Shown here: in pieces, positions 24,515 to 33,082 of the stretch
Layout of the letters: each line of letters opens with the position of its first letter
Position numbering within the stretch: the stretch's first letter is position 1
Assembly: GCF_040548875.1 (NCBI RefSeq)
Contig: NZ_JBEPSJ010000004.1
Coordinates: 1-64,000, forward strand
DNA: 64,000 bases
Direction of reading: 5' to 3'
From: Conyzicola nivalis_A
Lineage (GTDB): Bacteria; Actinomycetota; Actinomycetes; Actinomycetales; Microbacteriaceae
Translations under genes and position numbers: made by a program
Notes under the pieces: model-generated
Seen by the model: the letters and a program-made list of their open reading frames with translations, nothing else
What the model was told of the DNA's origin: nothing
The model's database searches: none

Positions 24515-27420
24515 CGGAGAGCCCCCTTCTTGCTCACGCTGTAGAGATCGATCTCGATCAGGGTTCTGTCGTCGACGTCGCGTCGCACCGCCGATCGCGG
24601 CGGCTGCGGCGTGCCGAGCATCACCGTCGTCGTCGCCGGCGCGAGGTGGCGGATGGCGGTCACGAAGGCGCTCTCCTCCTCGGCCGAGGCGAAGGAGTCG
24701 AGCTGGTCGAGCATCACGACGGGGGTGCGTTCGGCCAGCGCGAGGGCGGCGAGGGCAACGGCCCGCTCGAGCTGCGGCAGTTCGACGAGCGTGCTGCCGG
24801 GGCGCACGGCCACGGTCTCGCGCGTCGACGAGGCCGCGAGCACCGCGTTCACGCGGTCGAGCCAGCGGTCGGCCCGTCTCGAGGTGGTGAACGCGCGGTA
24901 CCAGGGCTGGGTCATCTCGATGCGCTCGGTGAGCAGCTCGCCGATCGTCACCGACGAGTCGGACGGGTCGACGCCGCCCACGTCGGCGAGCGCGACCAGC
25001 CGGGAGACCTGGGTCGCCTCGGAGGGCAGCGGATGCCCCGCCACCTGCGAGCGTCCGCCGGTCGCGGCGAGGCGGCCGGCGAGCGTCGCGGCGACGAGCC
25101 TGCGGTCGATCGGGTCTCCGCTGACGATGGCGACCGCACCGGCGGGAATCGCGAGCGAGAGCGGCCCGACCGAGCTGTCGGCCGTGCCGGTGACGAGGTC
25201 TTCGGCGCTGACGGCGAGTCCCTGCTGGCCCTCGGCCCACACCACCGCGTCGCGGTGCTCGCGCAGCTGCTCGCCCTCGATGTCGACGTTGGGCAGGAGT
25301 CGTCCGAGCCATCGCGGCATCCACCAGGCGGCCCGTCCGAGCAGTGTCATCACGGCGGGCACGAGGGTGAGCCGCACGAGGAACGCGTCGAAGGTGATGC
25401 CCGCCGCGAGCCCGAGGGCGATCGGTTTGATGGCGCCCGACCCCTCCGGCACGAACGCGAAGAAGACGAAGAACATGATGAGGGCGGCCGCGACCACCAC
25501 CCTGGCCGCGTTCGCGAAGCCGTGTTCGACGGCGAACCGCGCGTTGCCGGTCTTCACGAACTCCTCGCGCATGCCGGAGACGAGGAAGACCTCGTAGTCC
25601 ATCGCGAGGCCGAACAGCACGGCCATCAGCAGGATCGGCAGGAAGCTCAGGATCGGCCCGGCCTTCTCGACGTGCAGCAGTTCGGAGAACCAACCCCACT
25701 GGAAGATGGCGACGACGACGCCGAACGACGCCACGACCGAGAGAAGGAATCCGAGGGCCGCCTTGATCGGCACGAGCACCGAGCGGAAGACCATCATGAG
25801 CAGGATGATCGAGAGTCCGACGACGACGGTCCCGAACGGGATGAGCGCGTTGGTGAGGCGGTTGGAGATGTCGATGCCGATGGCGGTGGCGCCGGTGACG
25901 GCGATCGGGGTGTCGAACTCGTCCTCGATGTCGCCCGCCATCGCACGGATGTTCTCGACGAGCTCCTTCGTCTCGACCGAGTCGGGCGCGCTCTCGGGGG
26001 TCACCTGGATGATCGCCGTGTCGAGCCCCTCGTCGGGGAACCCCTGCGCGACGTAGGCGACGTCGTCGAGGTCGCGGATCCTGTCGCCGATCGCATCCAG
26101 GTCTTCGACGATGTCGACGGTCTGGGTGATGTCGACCTCTACGACGAGCACGCTGTTGAAGCCCGGGCCGAAGCCCTCGCTCACGAGGTCGTAGGCCTGG
26201 CGCTGCGTCGACGCGGCGGGCTCGGACCCGTTGTCGGGCAGGTTGAGGTCGAGGCTGAGCGCCGGGATGGCGAGCGTGCCGAGGATCGCGACGACGCCGA
26301 CGAGCGCCACCCAGGGGGCCTTCATCACGAGCTTCACCCAGCGCAGGCCCATGGTGGGCTTCGCGTCGGCGGCGGGGACGGCGCGGCGGTAGGCGCGCGA
26401 ACCGGGCTTGGGGATGAGCCGCCCCTTCGCGAGCCCGAGCATGGCCGGCAGCAGGGTGACGGCGATCGCGATCGCGACGAGCACCGCGAACGCGGCGCCG
26501 ACGCCCATGACGCTGAGGAACGGGATGCCGACCACCAGCAGGCCGAGCAGGGCGATGATGACCGTGACACCGGCGAAGACGACCGCGCTGCCCGCGGTGC
26601 CGACGGCGATGGCGGCGGACTCCTCCGGGTCCTCCCCCGCGGCGAGCTGGTTGCGGTGCCGGGAGAGGATGAACAGGGCGTAGTCGATGCCGACGGCGAG
26701 GCCGATCATGAGGGCGAGGAGGGGCGCGGTGCTGCCCACGGTGGCGAACGCCGAGTAGGCGCTGATTCCGCCGATGGCGACACCGACCCCGATGAGGGCG
26801 CTGATGAGCGGCATCCCCGCCGCGACGAGGGAGCCGAAGGTGATGAAGAGCACCACTCCGGCGAAGAGCACTCCGAACACCTCCGTCACCGTCACGCCGA
26901 AGGTGTTGTCCTGGAACACCTGACCGCCGAACTCGACGACCATTCCGGCGTCGCGGCCGATCTGCGCGGTGTCTTGCAGGTCGGTGAGAGTCTTCTCCGT
27001 GACATCCGTCGACGCCCCGTCGAACTGCACCTTGATGATCGCCATCGACTCGTCGTCGGAGACCGCCTTGCCTGCGTACTCGTTGAACGGGCTGATGACC
27101 GTGTTGATGCCGTCGACCTTCTCGATCGCCGCCGCCGTGTCCTCGATGGCCGCCTCGTAGTCGGCGTCGTCGACGGATGCGCCCTCCGGCGCCTCCATCA
27201 CCACCTGCGCGCTGGCACCGGCCACGGAGGGGAACACCGACTCGAGTCGGTCGAGGGCGTTCTGCGACTCCGTGCCCGGGATGTTGAACGACTCGCTGGT
27301 CTGGCCGCCGAGCGCGACGCTGCCGCCGAGGATGCCCAGCAGCACGATGGCCCAGACCCCGATGACCCGCCAGGCGTGACGGTAGGAGAACCGTCCGAGA
27401 CGATAGAGAAGGGTGGCCAT
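24511..27420 (-). CDS. MMPL/RND transporter with a C-terminal degenerate ABC-ATPase-like domain
   Basis: A 969-residue protein. Residues 1-700 are an MMPL-type RND transporter with twelve helices, two extracytoplasmic loops and the characteristic GLAVGIDYALFILSRHR and GLAMDYEVFLVSGMREE segments. After the last helix, about 250 residues look like an ABC ATPase without its catalytic motifs. The P-loop position reads VSGDPIDRRLVAATLAG (no GK[ST], about residue 765), the signature region LVELPQLERAVALAAL, and Walker B VVMLDQLDSF (Asp kept, catalytic Glu replaced by Gln, about 905). The start at 27420 is the family start. It probably exports lipids or lipophilic compounds with the YhgE/Pip partner, under TetR control. 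Confidence 0.85.
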   Translation of the reverse strand: MATLLYRLGRFSYRHAWRVIGVWAIVLLGILGGSVALGGQTSESFNIPGTESQNALDRLESVFPSVAGASAQVVMEAPEGASVDDADYEAAIEDTAAAIEKVDGINTVISPFNEYAGKAVSDDESMAIIKVQFDGASTDVTEKTLTDLQDTAQIGRDAGMVVEFGGQVFQDNTFGVTVTEVFGVLFAGVVLFITFGSLVAAGMPLISALIGVGVAIGGISAYSAFATVGSTAPLLALMIGLAVGIDYALFILSRHRNQLAAGEDPEESAAIAVGTAGSAVVFAGVTVIIALLGLLVVGIPFLSVMGVGAAFAVLVAIAIAVTLLPAMLGLAKGRLIPKPGSRAYRRAVPAADAKPTMGLRWVKLVMKAPWVALVGVVAILGTLAIPALSLDLNLPDNGSEPAASTQRQAYDLVSEGFGPGFNSVLVVEVDITQTVDIVEDLDAIGDRIRDLDDVAYVAQGFPDEGLDTAIIQVTPESAPDSVETKELVENIRAMAGDIEDEFDTPIAVTGATAIGIDISNRLTNALIPFGTVVVGLSIILLMMVFRSVLVPIKAALGFLLSVVASFGVVVAIFQWGWFSELLHVEKAGPILSFLPILLMAVLFGLAMDYEVFLVSGMREEFVKTGNARFAVEHGFANAARVVVAAALIMFFVFFAFVPEGSGAIKPIALGLAAGITFDAFLVRLTLVPAVMTLLGRAAWWMPRWLGRLLPNVDIEGEQLREHRDAVVWAEGQQGLAVSAEDLVTGTADSSVGPLSLAIPAGAVAIVSGDPIDRRLVAATLAGRLAATGGRSQVAGHPLPSEATQVSRLVALADVGGVDPSDSSVTIGELLTERIEMTQPWYRAFTTSRRADRWLDRVNAVLAASSTRETVAVRPGSTLVELPQLERAVALAALALAERTPVVMLDQLDSFASAEEESAFVTAIRHLAPATTTVMLGTPQPPRSAVRRDVDDRTLIEIDLYSVSKKGALR

Positions 27421-27422
27421 GA

Positions 27423-28031
27423 TTACTCCTGCGTGCTGGGTGTGCTGTGTGCTTTGGGCGTGGAGAGCGTCAGCGGTGCGAGGAGCTCCGTGACGATGAC
27501 GACGAGGGCGGCCCTGACCTCGTCGACGGGAGGCTCGGCGATCGACGTCGAGACGTCTTCGCCGAATTTGTTCCTGCTGCTCAGAATGAAGGCGGCGCCT
27601 CCCAGCGCCATGCCGAAGCGCATGACCCCCTCGGTGGAGGTCGTCGCCGACGAGAAATAGTCGGCGAGGCGGCCGACGAGGGCGTTCGCCCTGTCGATCA
27701 CCGGCACGTCTTCGAGCGACTGGCCGTGGTTCAGGAAGAGGTTCACCTCGAGGCGGCTCTCGAGCAGGAAGTCGACGAACTCGACGATGAACGCGTCGCG
27801 TCGCGCGGCGCTGAACGGGGCGCCCTTGGTGCGGTCGAGGATGCCCTGCATCCGTTCGATCGCCGGGGCGAGCCCCTCGTCGAGCAGGGCCTCCTTCGAG
27901 GCGAAGTGGTAGAGCACGCTCGACTTGGAGACGCCGGCGATCTCCGCGATGCGTTGGAGCGAGGTGCCGATGTAGCCGGAGTTGGAGAACTCGGTGAGCG
28001 CGATGAGCCGCAGCTCTTCTCTGGTCGACAT
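27423..28031 (-). CDS. TetR-family repressor of the MMPL-YhgE operon
   Basis: A 202-residue regulator with an N-terminal HTH (RIAEIAGVSKSSVLYHFASKEALL) and a helical ligand domain. It is the first gene of the operon, ending 2 bases before the MMPL start. Two near-identical palindromes upstream (28046-28080) are probably its operators and make it self-regulated. The ligand is unknown; substrates of the exporter are the natural candidates. Confidence 0.9.
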   Translation of the reverse strand: MSTREELRLIALTEFSNSGYIGTSLQRIAEIAGVSKSSVLYHFASKEALLDEGLAPAIERMQGILDRTKGAPFSAARRDAFIVEFVDFLLESRLEVNLFLNHGQSLEDVPVIDRANALVGRLADYFSSATTSTEGVMRFGMALGGAAFILSSRNKFGEDVSTSIAEPPVDEVRAALVVIVTELLAPLTLSTPKAHSTPSTQE

Positions 28032-28045
28032 GCATCCGACGATAT

Positions 28046-28080
28046 CTGACCGATCGGTCAGCTCCTGTCCGATCGGTCAG
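28046..28080. promoter_or_regulatory. Tandem TetR operators in front of the TetR-MMPL-YhgE operon
   Basis: The perfect 16-bp palindrome CTGACCGATCGGTCAG (28046-28061) is followed by a copy with one change (28065-28080). The centres are 19 bases apart. They sit directly upstream of a TATCGT -10 candidate (28039-28044, minus strand), so bound repressor would cover the promoter core. Confidence 0.8.
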
Positions 28081-28169
28081 TTTGCCAGCGAATTTGCAGG
28101 ATTTGCCGACCACCGGGTTGTCGGGCGAGCGCCAACCGGTAGCGTTGAGTACCGGACCAGAGGAGACCC

Positions 28170-28361
28170 ATGCGTAAATTCATCTTCAACGGAGCGATCG
28201 TCAGCGCCATCTTCGGCGGTCTCGGCGTGCTGCAGACCACTCGCAAGGGCCCGCGCGACTGGAGGCTGATCCTCATGTGGGTCAGCTGGGGCGCTTCGCT
28301 CGCGATCGCGATCGGCACCGTGATCGAACAAGCCAACGACGCCAACGAGATCGAGGAGTAG
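28170..28361 (+). CDS. Small membrane protein, unknown function
   Basis: A 63-residue protein with two hydrophobic segments (about residues 5-20 and 33-52) and an acidic C-terminus. AGGAGA lies just before the ATG. It is followed 3 bases later by a second membrane protein, so the two form a small operon, transcribed away from the TetR gene. No motif is recognised. Confidence 0.7.
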   Translation: MRKFIFNGAIVSAIFGGLGVLQTTRKGPRDWRLILMWVSWGASLAIAIGTVIEQANDANEIEE

Positions 28362-28364
28362 ACC

Positions 28365-28853
28365 ATGAACTACGAAGGAAACGACTGGGGCTATTTCGGC
28401 TTCGTGCACGTGGTCGGACTGATCGCCTACGGCGTCTTCGCCCTGCTGGCACTCGCGGTCGTCACCGGCCTCGTCATCCTGCTGGTGCGATTCCTGCTCA
28501 TCGGAACGAAGGCCGCGCAGCTCTACGTGGCCAAGAACTCGCCCACGAAGACGGCGTCTCCCGTGACCGGGCCCGCGACCTCCGGATCGACCGAGCCCTC
28601 CTCGCGCCCGACGCCGCCGACCACCACCCCGACGGGGTCGTCCGACGCAGCGTCGCCTGCCCAGGCACCGTCGCCGGTCGATGCGGCTATCGGCCGCGCG
28701 AAGTCGCCCGACACGTCGAGCACTGACACGTCGAGCGCCTCCACGTCGAGCACCACGACCCAGCTGCCGACCTCGGTGCCCGTCGCTCCGAAGAGCGCCG
28801 CGAAGAAGCCGGCGACTCCGCGCACCCCCAAGACGCCGCCGCCCACCGTCTAG
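28365..28853 (+). CDS. Membrane protein with Pro/Thr/Ser-rich tail, unknown function
   Basis: A 162-residue protein. Residues 12-50 form one or two hydrophobic helices, and from about residue 60 on the chain is a low-complexity Thr/Ser/Pro/Ala tail with a DTSS-type repeat (near residues 118-130) and a basic end. The tail looks disordered. It is coupled to the small membrane protein upstream and convergent with the ABC permease gene. Confidence 0.7.
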   Translation: MNYEGNDWGYFGFVHVVGLIAYGVFALLALAVVTGLVILLVRFLLIGTKAAQLYVAKNSPTKTASPVTGPATSGSTEPSSRPTPPTTTPTGSSDAASPAQAPSPVDAAIGRAKSPDTSSTDTSSASTSSTTTQLPTSVPVAPKSAAKKPATPRTPKTPPPTV

Positions 28854-28875
28854 CGTTCCCGGTGCGGAGGGCTCC

Positions 28876-29814
28876 TCAGCCCTTCGTCCCGGTGGTGGCG
28901 ATGCCGTCGACGAACTGTTTCTGCCCGATGAAGAACAGAATGATCATCGGCACGGTGGTGATGACGCTCGCCGTGACGATGATCTCCCAGTGGTATTCGC
29001 CGCCGAAACCGAACTGGTCGAGCAGGGACTTCAGGCCGCGCGGAACCGTGAAGGTGTCGCTGTCGCGCAGATAGATCAGCGGCCGCATGAGGTCGGTCCA
29101 TGACGCCTGCAGCTCGAACAGCAACGTCACCGCGAGCGCCGGCCGACACAACGGCAGAGCGACCCGGGTGAAGATGCGCCAGTTGTTCGCGCCGTCGATC
29201 CTCGCCGCCTCGAACAGCTCGCGCGGCAGCCCGAGGAAGAACTGCCGCAGCAGGAAGATGTAGAACGCGCTGCCGAACAGGTTCTGCGCCCACAGCGGGG
29301 TGAGAGTGCCGGTCGCGCCGAGACCGTTCCAGATGAGGAACGTCGGGATCATGGTCACCGCGCCAGGCAGCATCATCGTGCCGATCACGAGCGCGAACAG
29401 CGCGCCGCGTCCGCGGAAACGGAAGTAGGCGAAGCCCCAGGCGACCATGGCGCTCGACGCGGTCACCGTCACCGCGGCGAGAATGGTGACGATCGCCGAG
29501 TTGATCAGCCACACGCCGATCGGCGCCTCCTGCCAGATGGTGAGGTAGTTCTCGAAAGTGAAGTTCTTCGGGATCAGCAGATTGTCGAACACGTCGCTGC
29601 GCGGCTTGAACGACGCGCTCACCAGCCACACGAACGGGTACGTGAACACCACGGCGCACCCCGCGAGCACGACGTAGAGCACCACCCGTGCGATGCGGGA
29701 ACGTGTGGTGCGCCTGCGCGGAGGGACGACTCTAGGGGCCTCGGCGGTCTCGGCGGCGGCGAGCGGGGCCGCGGCGCGAGCCGCGGCATCCGTCGGATCC
29801 AGTGTGGAGGTCAT
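28876..29814 (-). CDS. Carbohydrate ABC transporter permease (MalG type)
   Basis: A 312-residue permease with six helices. The EAA motif that docks the ATPase is EAARIDGANNWRIFTRVALPL (about residues 205-225). The N-terminal 40 residues are Ala/Arg-rich and cytosolic. It overlaps the other permease by 4 bases (ATGA). No ATPase is encoded nearby; such carbohydrate uptake systems often share one ATPase encoded elsewhere. Confidence 0.92.
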   Translation of the reverse strand: MTSTLDPTDAAARAAAPLAAAETAEAPRVVPPRRRTTRSRIARVVLYVVLAGCAVVFTYPFVWLVSASFKPRSDVFDNLLIPKNFTFENYLTIWQEAPIGVWLINSAIVTILAAVTVTASSAMVAWGFAYFRFRGRGALFALVIGTMMLPGAVTMIPTFLIWNGLGATGTLTPLWAQNLFGSAFYIFLLRQFFLGLPRELFEAARIDGANNWRIFTRVALPLCRPALAVTLLFELQASWTDLMRPLIYLRDSDTFTVPRGLKSLLDQFGFGGEYHWEIIVTASVITTVPMIILFFIGQKQFVDGIATTGTKG

Positions 29815-30752
29815 CGCTGGTCTCCCTCGTAGTAGACGAGCCGTCTCGAGACGACGAACTGCACCACGGTGAAGATCGTGATCACGAGGAACAGCAGCCA
29901 CGCCATCGCCGAGGCATAGCCCATGTTCAGGAACTCGAAGCCCTGCTGGAACAGGTAGATCACGAAGAACAGTGCGGCGTCGTTGCTGTACGTGGTGTTG
30001 CCCGAGCCGAAGAACGCCGTGTACGCCTCGGTGAACATCTGGAACCCGGCGATCGTGTTGATGATCACCAGGAAGAAGATGGTCGAGCTGATCATCGGCA
30101 CGGTGATGCGTGTGGTCTGCTGCCAGAGGTTGGCCCCGTCGATGCGGGCCGACTCGTACAGCTCGACCGGCACGTTCTTCAGCGCCGCCAGCAGGATGAC
30201 GATCGACGAACCCATCGCCCACAGGCTGATCAGCACGAGACCCGGCTTCACCCAGAACGGGTCGGTGGTCCAATAGGGCGCCGGCAGGCCGATCGCCCGC
30301 AGCATCTTGTTGATGAGGCCGTCCTGCCCGTTGAACAGCAGCAGGAAGAGCACGCCGACGGCCACGGCCGGTGTCATCTTCGGAAGGAAGAAGACAGTGC
30401 GGAAGAAGCCGGACGCTCGCGCCGCCCGCAGCAGGAGCATCGCGAGGGCGAGCGCCACGATGATGTGAGCGGGAACCGAGAGGATCGTGTAGATCAGCGT
30501 GTTCGTGAGCGACAGCGCGATGCGCGGGTCCTCGAACATGGTCACGTAGTTCTCGAGACCGACGAAGTTCGGGTCGTTGATGACGTCGTAGTCGGTGAAC
30601 GAGAGGTAGCCGCTGTAGATCACGGGCCACACGGTGAAGATGAGGAACCCGAGAATCCACGGGCTGATGAACAGCAGCGCCGCCACCGTCTCGCGCCGGT
30701 TGGAGAGCCGGCGGCGTGCGCTGAGCTGGGCGGCGGATACGACTGTGCTCAC
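29811..30752 (-). CDS. Carbohydrate ABC transporter permease (MalF/UgpA type)
   Basis: A 313-residue permease with six helices and the EAA motif ESARIDGANLWQQTTRITVPM. The start is taken as GTG 30752 (VSTVVSAAQ), 4 bases after the stop of the binding-protein gene and preceded by GAGGAG. The frame upstream lies inside that gene. It forms the heterodimeric channel with the MalG-type permease. Confidence 0.92.
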   Translation of the reverse strand: MSTVVSAAQLSARRRLSNRRETVAALLFISPWILGFLIFTVWPVIYSGYLSFTDYDVINDPNFVGLENYVTMFEDPRIALSLTNTLIYTILSVPAHIIVALALAMLLLRAARASGFFRTVFFLPKMTPAVAVGVLFLLLFNGQDGLINKMLRAIGLPAPYWTTDPFWVKPGLVLISLWAMGSSIVILLAALKNVPVELYESARIDGANLWQQTTRITVPMISSTIFFLVIINTIAGFQMFTEAYTAFFGSGNTTYSNDAALFFVIYLFQQGFEFLNMGYASAMAWLLFLVITIFTVVQFVVSRRLVYYEGDQR

Positions 30753-30756
30753 CGGC

Positions 30757-32136
30757 CTACTCCTCGAACTTCGCCCAGGCCTCGTCGAGGGCGTCCTGTG
30801 CTTCGTCCTGGGCCTTGTCGAGGGCCTCCTGCGCGGTCGCATCGCCCGTCAACACCTCGTTCGCGGCATCCTGCCAGGCCTTCTTGAACTCGGCGTCCGC
30901 GGGGTTCGCGGGAAGGCTGAAGGTGTTCTCGTTGGCGAGGTAGGTGGCCTCGACCGCGCTGTCCCACTGCGCGCTACCGCTTGACGTGACGAGCTCCTGG
31001 ATCGCGGCGTCGGCGTCTTCGTTGCCGGTGAGCAGGCCCGTGAACGGCTTGCCCTCCTCGGCGCGCAGGTCGACCCGGGCGTTGGCGGCCTCCATCCAGG
31101 TGTCGGTCGCGGTCATCGCCTTGGCGAACCGGCAGGACGCGGCGGCGGTCTCGCTGCCCGCGGGGATCGCCCAGGCTGAGCCACTGGCGAAGGCGAGCGG
31201 CTCGCCCTCGGGGGTCCGGAAGGTGTCGAAGCTGATCGTGGCGTCGGGCGACACGTCGTTGAGCACGTTGACGTACCACTGCTCCATCCACATCGAGCCG
31301 AGCTCGTTCGACGCGTACTGGTTCTCGGCGCCGAAGAAGTCCGCCGAGTCGCGGAACGCCTTGATCGGGGCGAAACCGCCCTGCACGTTGTACACGTTCA
31401 CCGCGAAGTCGAGAGCCTCCACCGCCTTCGGGTCGTTGAGGTTGGCGGTGCGCCCGTCGTCGGAGACGAGGTCGGCCCCGTTCGCCTTCGCCCAGAGCGG
31501 GAAGAACTCGGGCATCTTCGAGTCGACCCCGATCACAGAGATCTCGTCGCCGCTGCCCTGCAGGAGCGCCGTCGCGGCAGCGGTGACCTTGGCCCAGTCC
31601 GACCCGTTGACGCTGTCGATGCCCAACCCGGCCGCCTGCAGCAGCGAGGTGTTCGCCATGGTGAGCTGCACGACGTTGAACTCGGGGATTCCGTAGATCT
31701 TGCCGTCGAGGGTGACCTGCTCGAGGGCTGAGTCGACGAACTGGTCGGTGTCGATGCCCTCGCCGTCGATGCACCGCTCGAGCGGCAGGATCGCCCCGCG
31801 TGCCGCGAGCGAGCCGATCTGGTCGCGGTTCGCGTAGATGAGCTCTGGCGGGTCGCCCGCCGCGATGGAGGAGAGCAGCTGCTGGATGTCGAGGTCGCCC
31901 TCGACGAGCTTCACGCTGACATCGTCGCCGAGCGCCTCCTCCGCCACATCGACCCGGGTGGTGGCGATCTCGTCGCCCGCACCGAAGCCGAGCACGTTGA
32001 TGGTTCCCGACAGCTCGGCGTCGGGGTCGTAGTCGACGTCATCGTCGTTCTGACCCCCCGTTCCCGTGGCACACGAGGTCAGCACGAGGGCGCCGGCGAC
32101 GGCGATAATCGGCCAGCGCAGAGTGGACTTTTTCAC
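30757..32136 (-). CDS. Extracellular solute-binding lipoprotein of the sugar ABC transporter
   Basis: A 459-residue family 1 solute-binding protein. The signal peptide ends in the lipobox LVLTSC, with Cys22 as lipidation site, so the mature protein is anchored to the outer face of the membrane. The chosen GTG at 32136 has GGAG at the right distance; the frame upstream lacks a site. The sequence contains the usual FPLWAKANGADLV and MWMEQWYVN segments. It delivers the substrate, probably an oligosaccharide, to the two permeases. An upstream palindrome (32272-32287) is the likely operator. Confidence 0.9.
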   Translation of the reverse strand: MKKSTLRWPIIAVAGALVLTSCATGTGGQNDDDVDYDPDAELSGTINVLGFGAGDEIATTRVDVAEEALGDDVSVKLVEGDLDIQQLLSSIAAGDPPELIYANRDQIGSLAARGAILPLERCIDGEGIDTDQFVDSALEQVTLDGKIYGIPEFNVVQLTMANTSLLQAAGLGIDSVNGSDWAKVTAAATALLQGSGDEISVIGVDSKMPEFFPLWAKANGADLVSDDGRTANLNDPKAVEALDFAVNVYNVQGGFAPIKAFRDSADFFGAENQYASNELGSMWMEQWYVNVLNDVSPDATISFDTFRTPEGEPLAFASGSAWAIPAGSETAAASCRFAKAMTATDTWMEAANARVDLRAEEGKPFTGLLTGNEDADAAIQELVTSSGSAQWDSAVEATYLANENTFSLPANPADAEFKKAWQDAANEVLTGDATAQEALDKAQDEAQDALDEAWAKFEE

Positions 32137-32271
32137 ACGGGTCTCCTCATTTTGGGCGCAGTCGTGCGCCGAGACGTAGCCTCGACCCACGGCGGTGGGA
32201 AACGAAGTAAGCCGACGGTACGCCGCGCGCGACGGCGAGACTCACCCCCTGTACGGGTGACAAGTCGTCTG

Positions 32272-32287
32272 GTAGAAGCGCTTCTAC
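32272..32287. promoter_or_regulatory. Perfect 16-bp palindrome upstream of the sugar ABC operon
   Basis: GTAGAAGCGCTTCTAC has the central CG and GAAGCGCTTC core typical of LacI-family operators. It lies 136 bases upstream of the binding-protein start, just after the GntR gene. A LacI-type regulator is not encoded in the window. Confidence 0.65.
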
Positions 32288-32324
32288 GACAGACGCGTCT
32301 ACGAGAGAGAGGCGTCTACGAGAG
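32280..32324. repeat. Three short direct repeats overlapping the GntR stop
   Basis: The 13-base unit gcgtctacgagag occurs at 32295-32307 and 32312-32324, with a looser copy gcttctacgacag at 32280-32292. The last unit contains the GntR stop codon. They may be half-sites for a regulator or remnants of slippage. Confidence 0.6.
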
Positions 32325-33080
32325 GAAGGCTCGCAGCAGCACAGCCGAGCCCTCGAGGTGCTCGCTCATCGCGGCCGCGGCGTCGTCGCGGCTGCCGCGG
32401 AGAATCGCCGCGACGATGGTCTCGTGCTGCTCGTTGGAGTGCGCGATGTTGAGCGGCAGCAGCGGGATGTGGTCGAGCAACTCGTTGAGCCGCGTGCGGT
32501 TGTCGGCCATGAGCGTGACGAGCGTCGGTGTGCCGACGAGCTGGCCGATCGTGAGGTGCAGGCGCGAGTCGAGGCGGCGGTAGTCGTCGACCGAGGCGGC
32601 GGATGTCTCGGTGAGCCGTTGCCACAGCGTGTCACGGTCGGCTGCCGAGAGGCTGCGCCCCGCGGCGGCGCGTGCCGCCCCCACCTCGAGGATCTCGCGG
32701 AGGCCAAGCACGTCGTCGATCTCCGCCATCGACGGCGAGGCCGCCTGGGGCTCCCCCGTTCCCTCGACGGGCAGGCGGTCGCTCACGAACGTGCCGCCGT
32801 ACCGGCCGCGGCGCGCGACGAGGTACCCGGCGTCGGCGAGCGACCGGATGGCGTCGCGCACGGTGTCGCGGCTCACCGAGAAGCGCGCGGCGAGGTCGCG
32901 TTCGGCGGGGAGCGCCCCTCCCGGCTCCACGATGCCGAGCCGCACGGCCTGCAGCAGCCGCGCGACCGTGTCTTCGAAGGCGTTGCCGTTGCGCACCGGC
33001 CGGAAGACCACCTCGTCGGCGAGACTCGGCGGCTCGAGGGCTCCGCCCCCGGAACCCGTCACCGCCGAAGCATCCGTCAT
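32316..33080 (-). CDS. GntR-family regulator, FadR/FCD subfamily
   Basis: A 254-residue regulator. The winged HTH (residues about 25-95, with LPAERDLAARFSVSRDTVRDAIRSLADAGYLVARRGRYGG) is followed by an FCD ligand domain (about 110-250) with the metal-binding type residues in DSRLHLTIG and HSNEQHETIVAAI. It starts 2 bases after the SDR stop, as the last gene of the gamma-glutamyl cluster. The stop lies in a repeat next to a palindrome. It most likely controls the catabolic cluster and perhaps the ABC operon downstream. Confidence 0.88.
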   Translation of the reverse strand: MTDASAVTGSGGGALEPPSLADEVVFRPVRNGNAFEDTVARLLQAVRLGIVEPGGALPAERDLAARFSVSRDTVRDAIRSLADAGYLVARRGRYGGTFVSDRLPVEGTGEPQAASPSMAEIDDVLGLREILEVGAARAAAGRSLSAADRDTLWQRLTETSAASVDDYRRLDSRLHLTIGQLVGTPTLVTLMADNRTRLNELLDHIPLLPLNIAHSNEQHETIVAAILRGSRDDAAAAMSEHLEGSAVLLRAFLS

Positions 33081-33082
33081 TC

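Noticed and set aside
27421..28113. N-terminal extension of the MMPL protein over the TetR gene
   Set aside because: Arg/His-rich out-of-frame reading of the TetR gene; the family start MATLLYRLGRF is at 27420.
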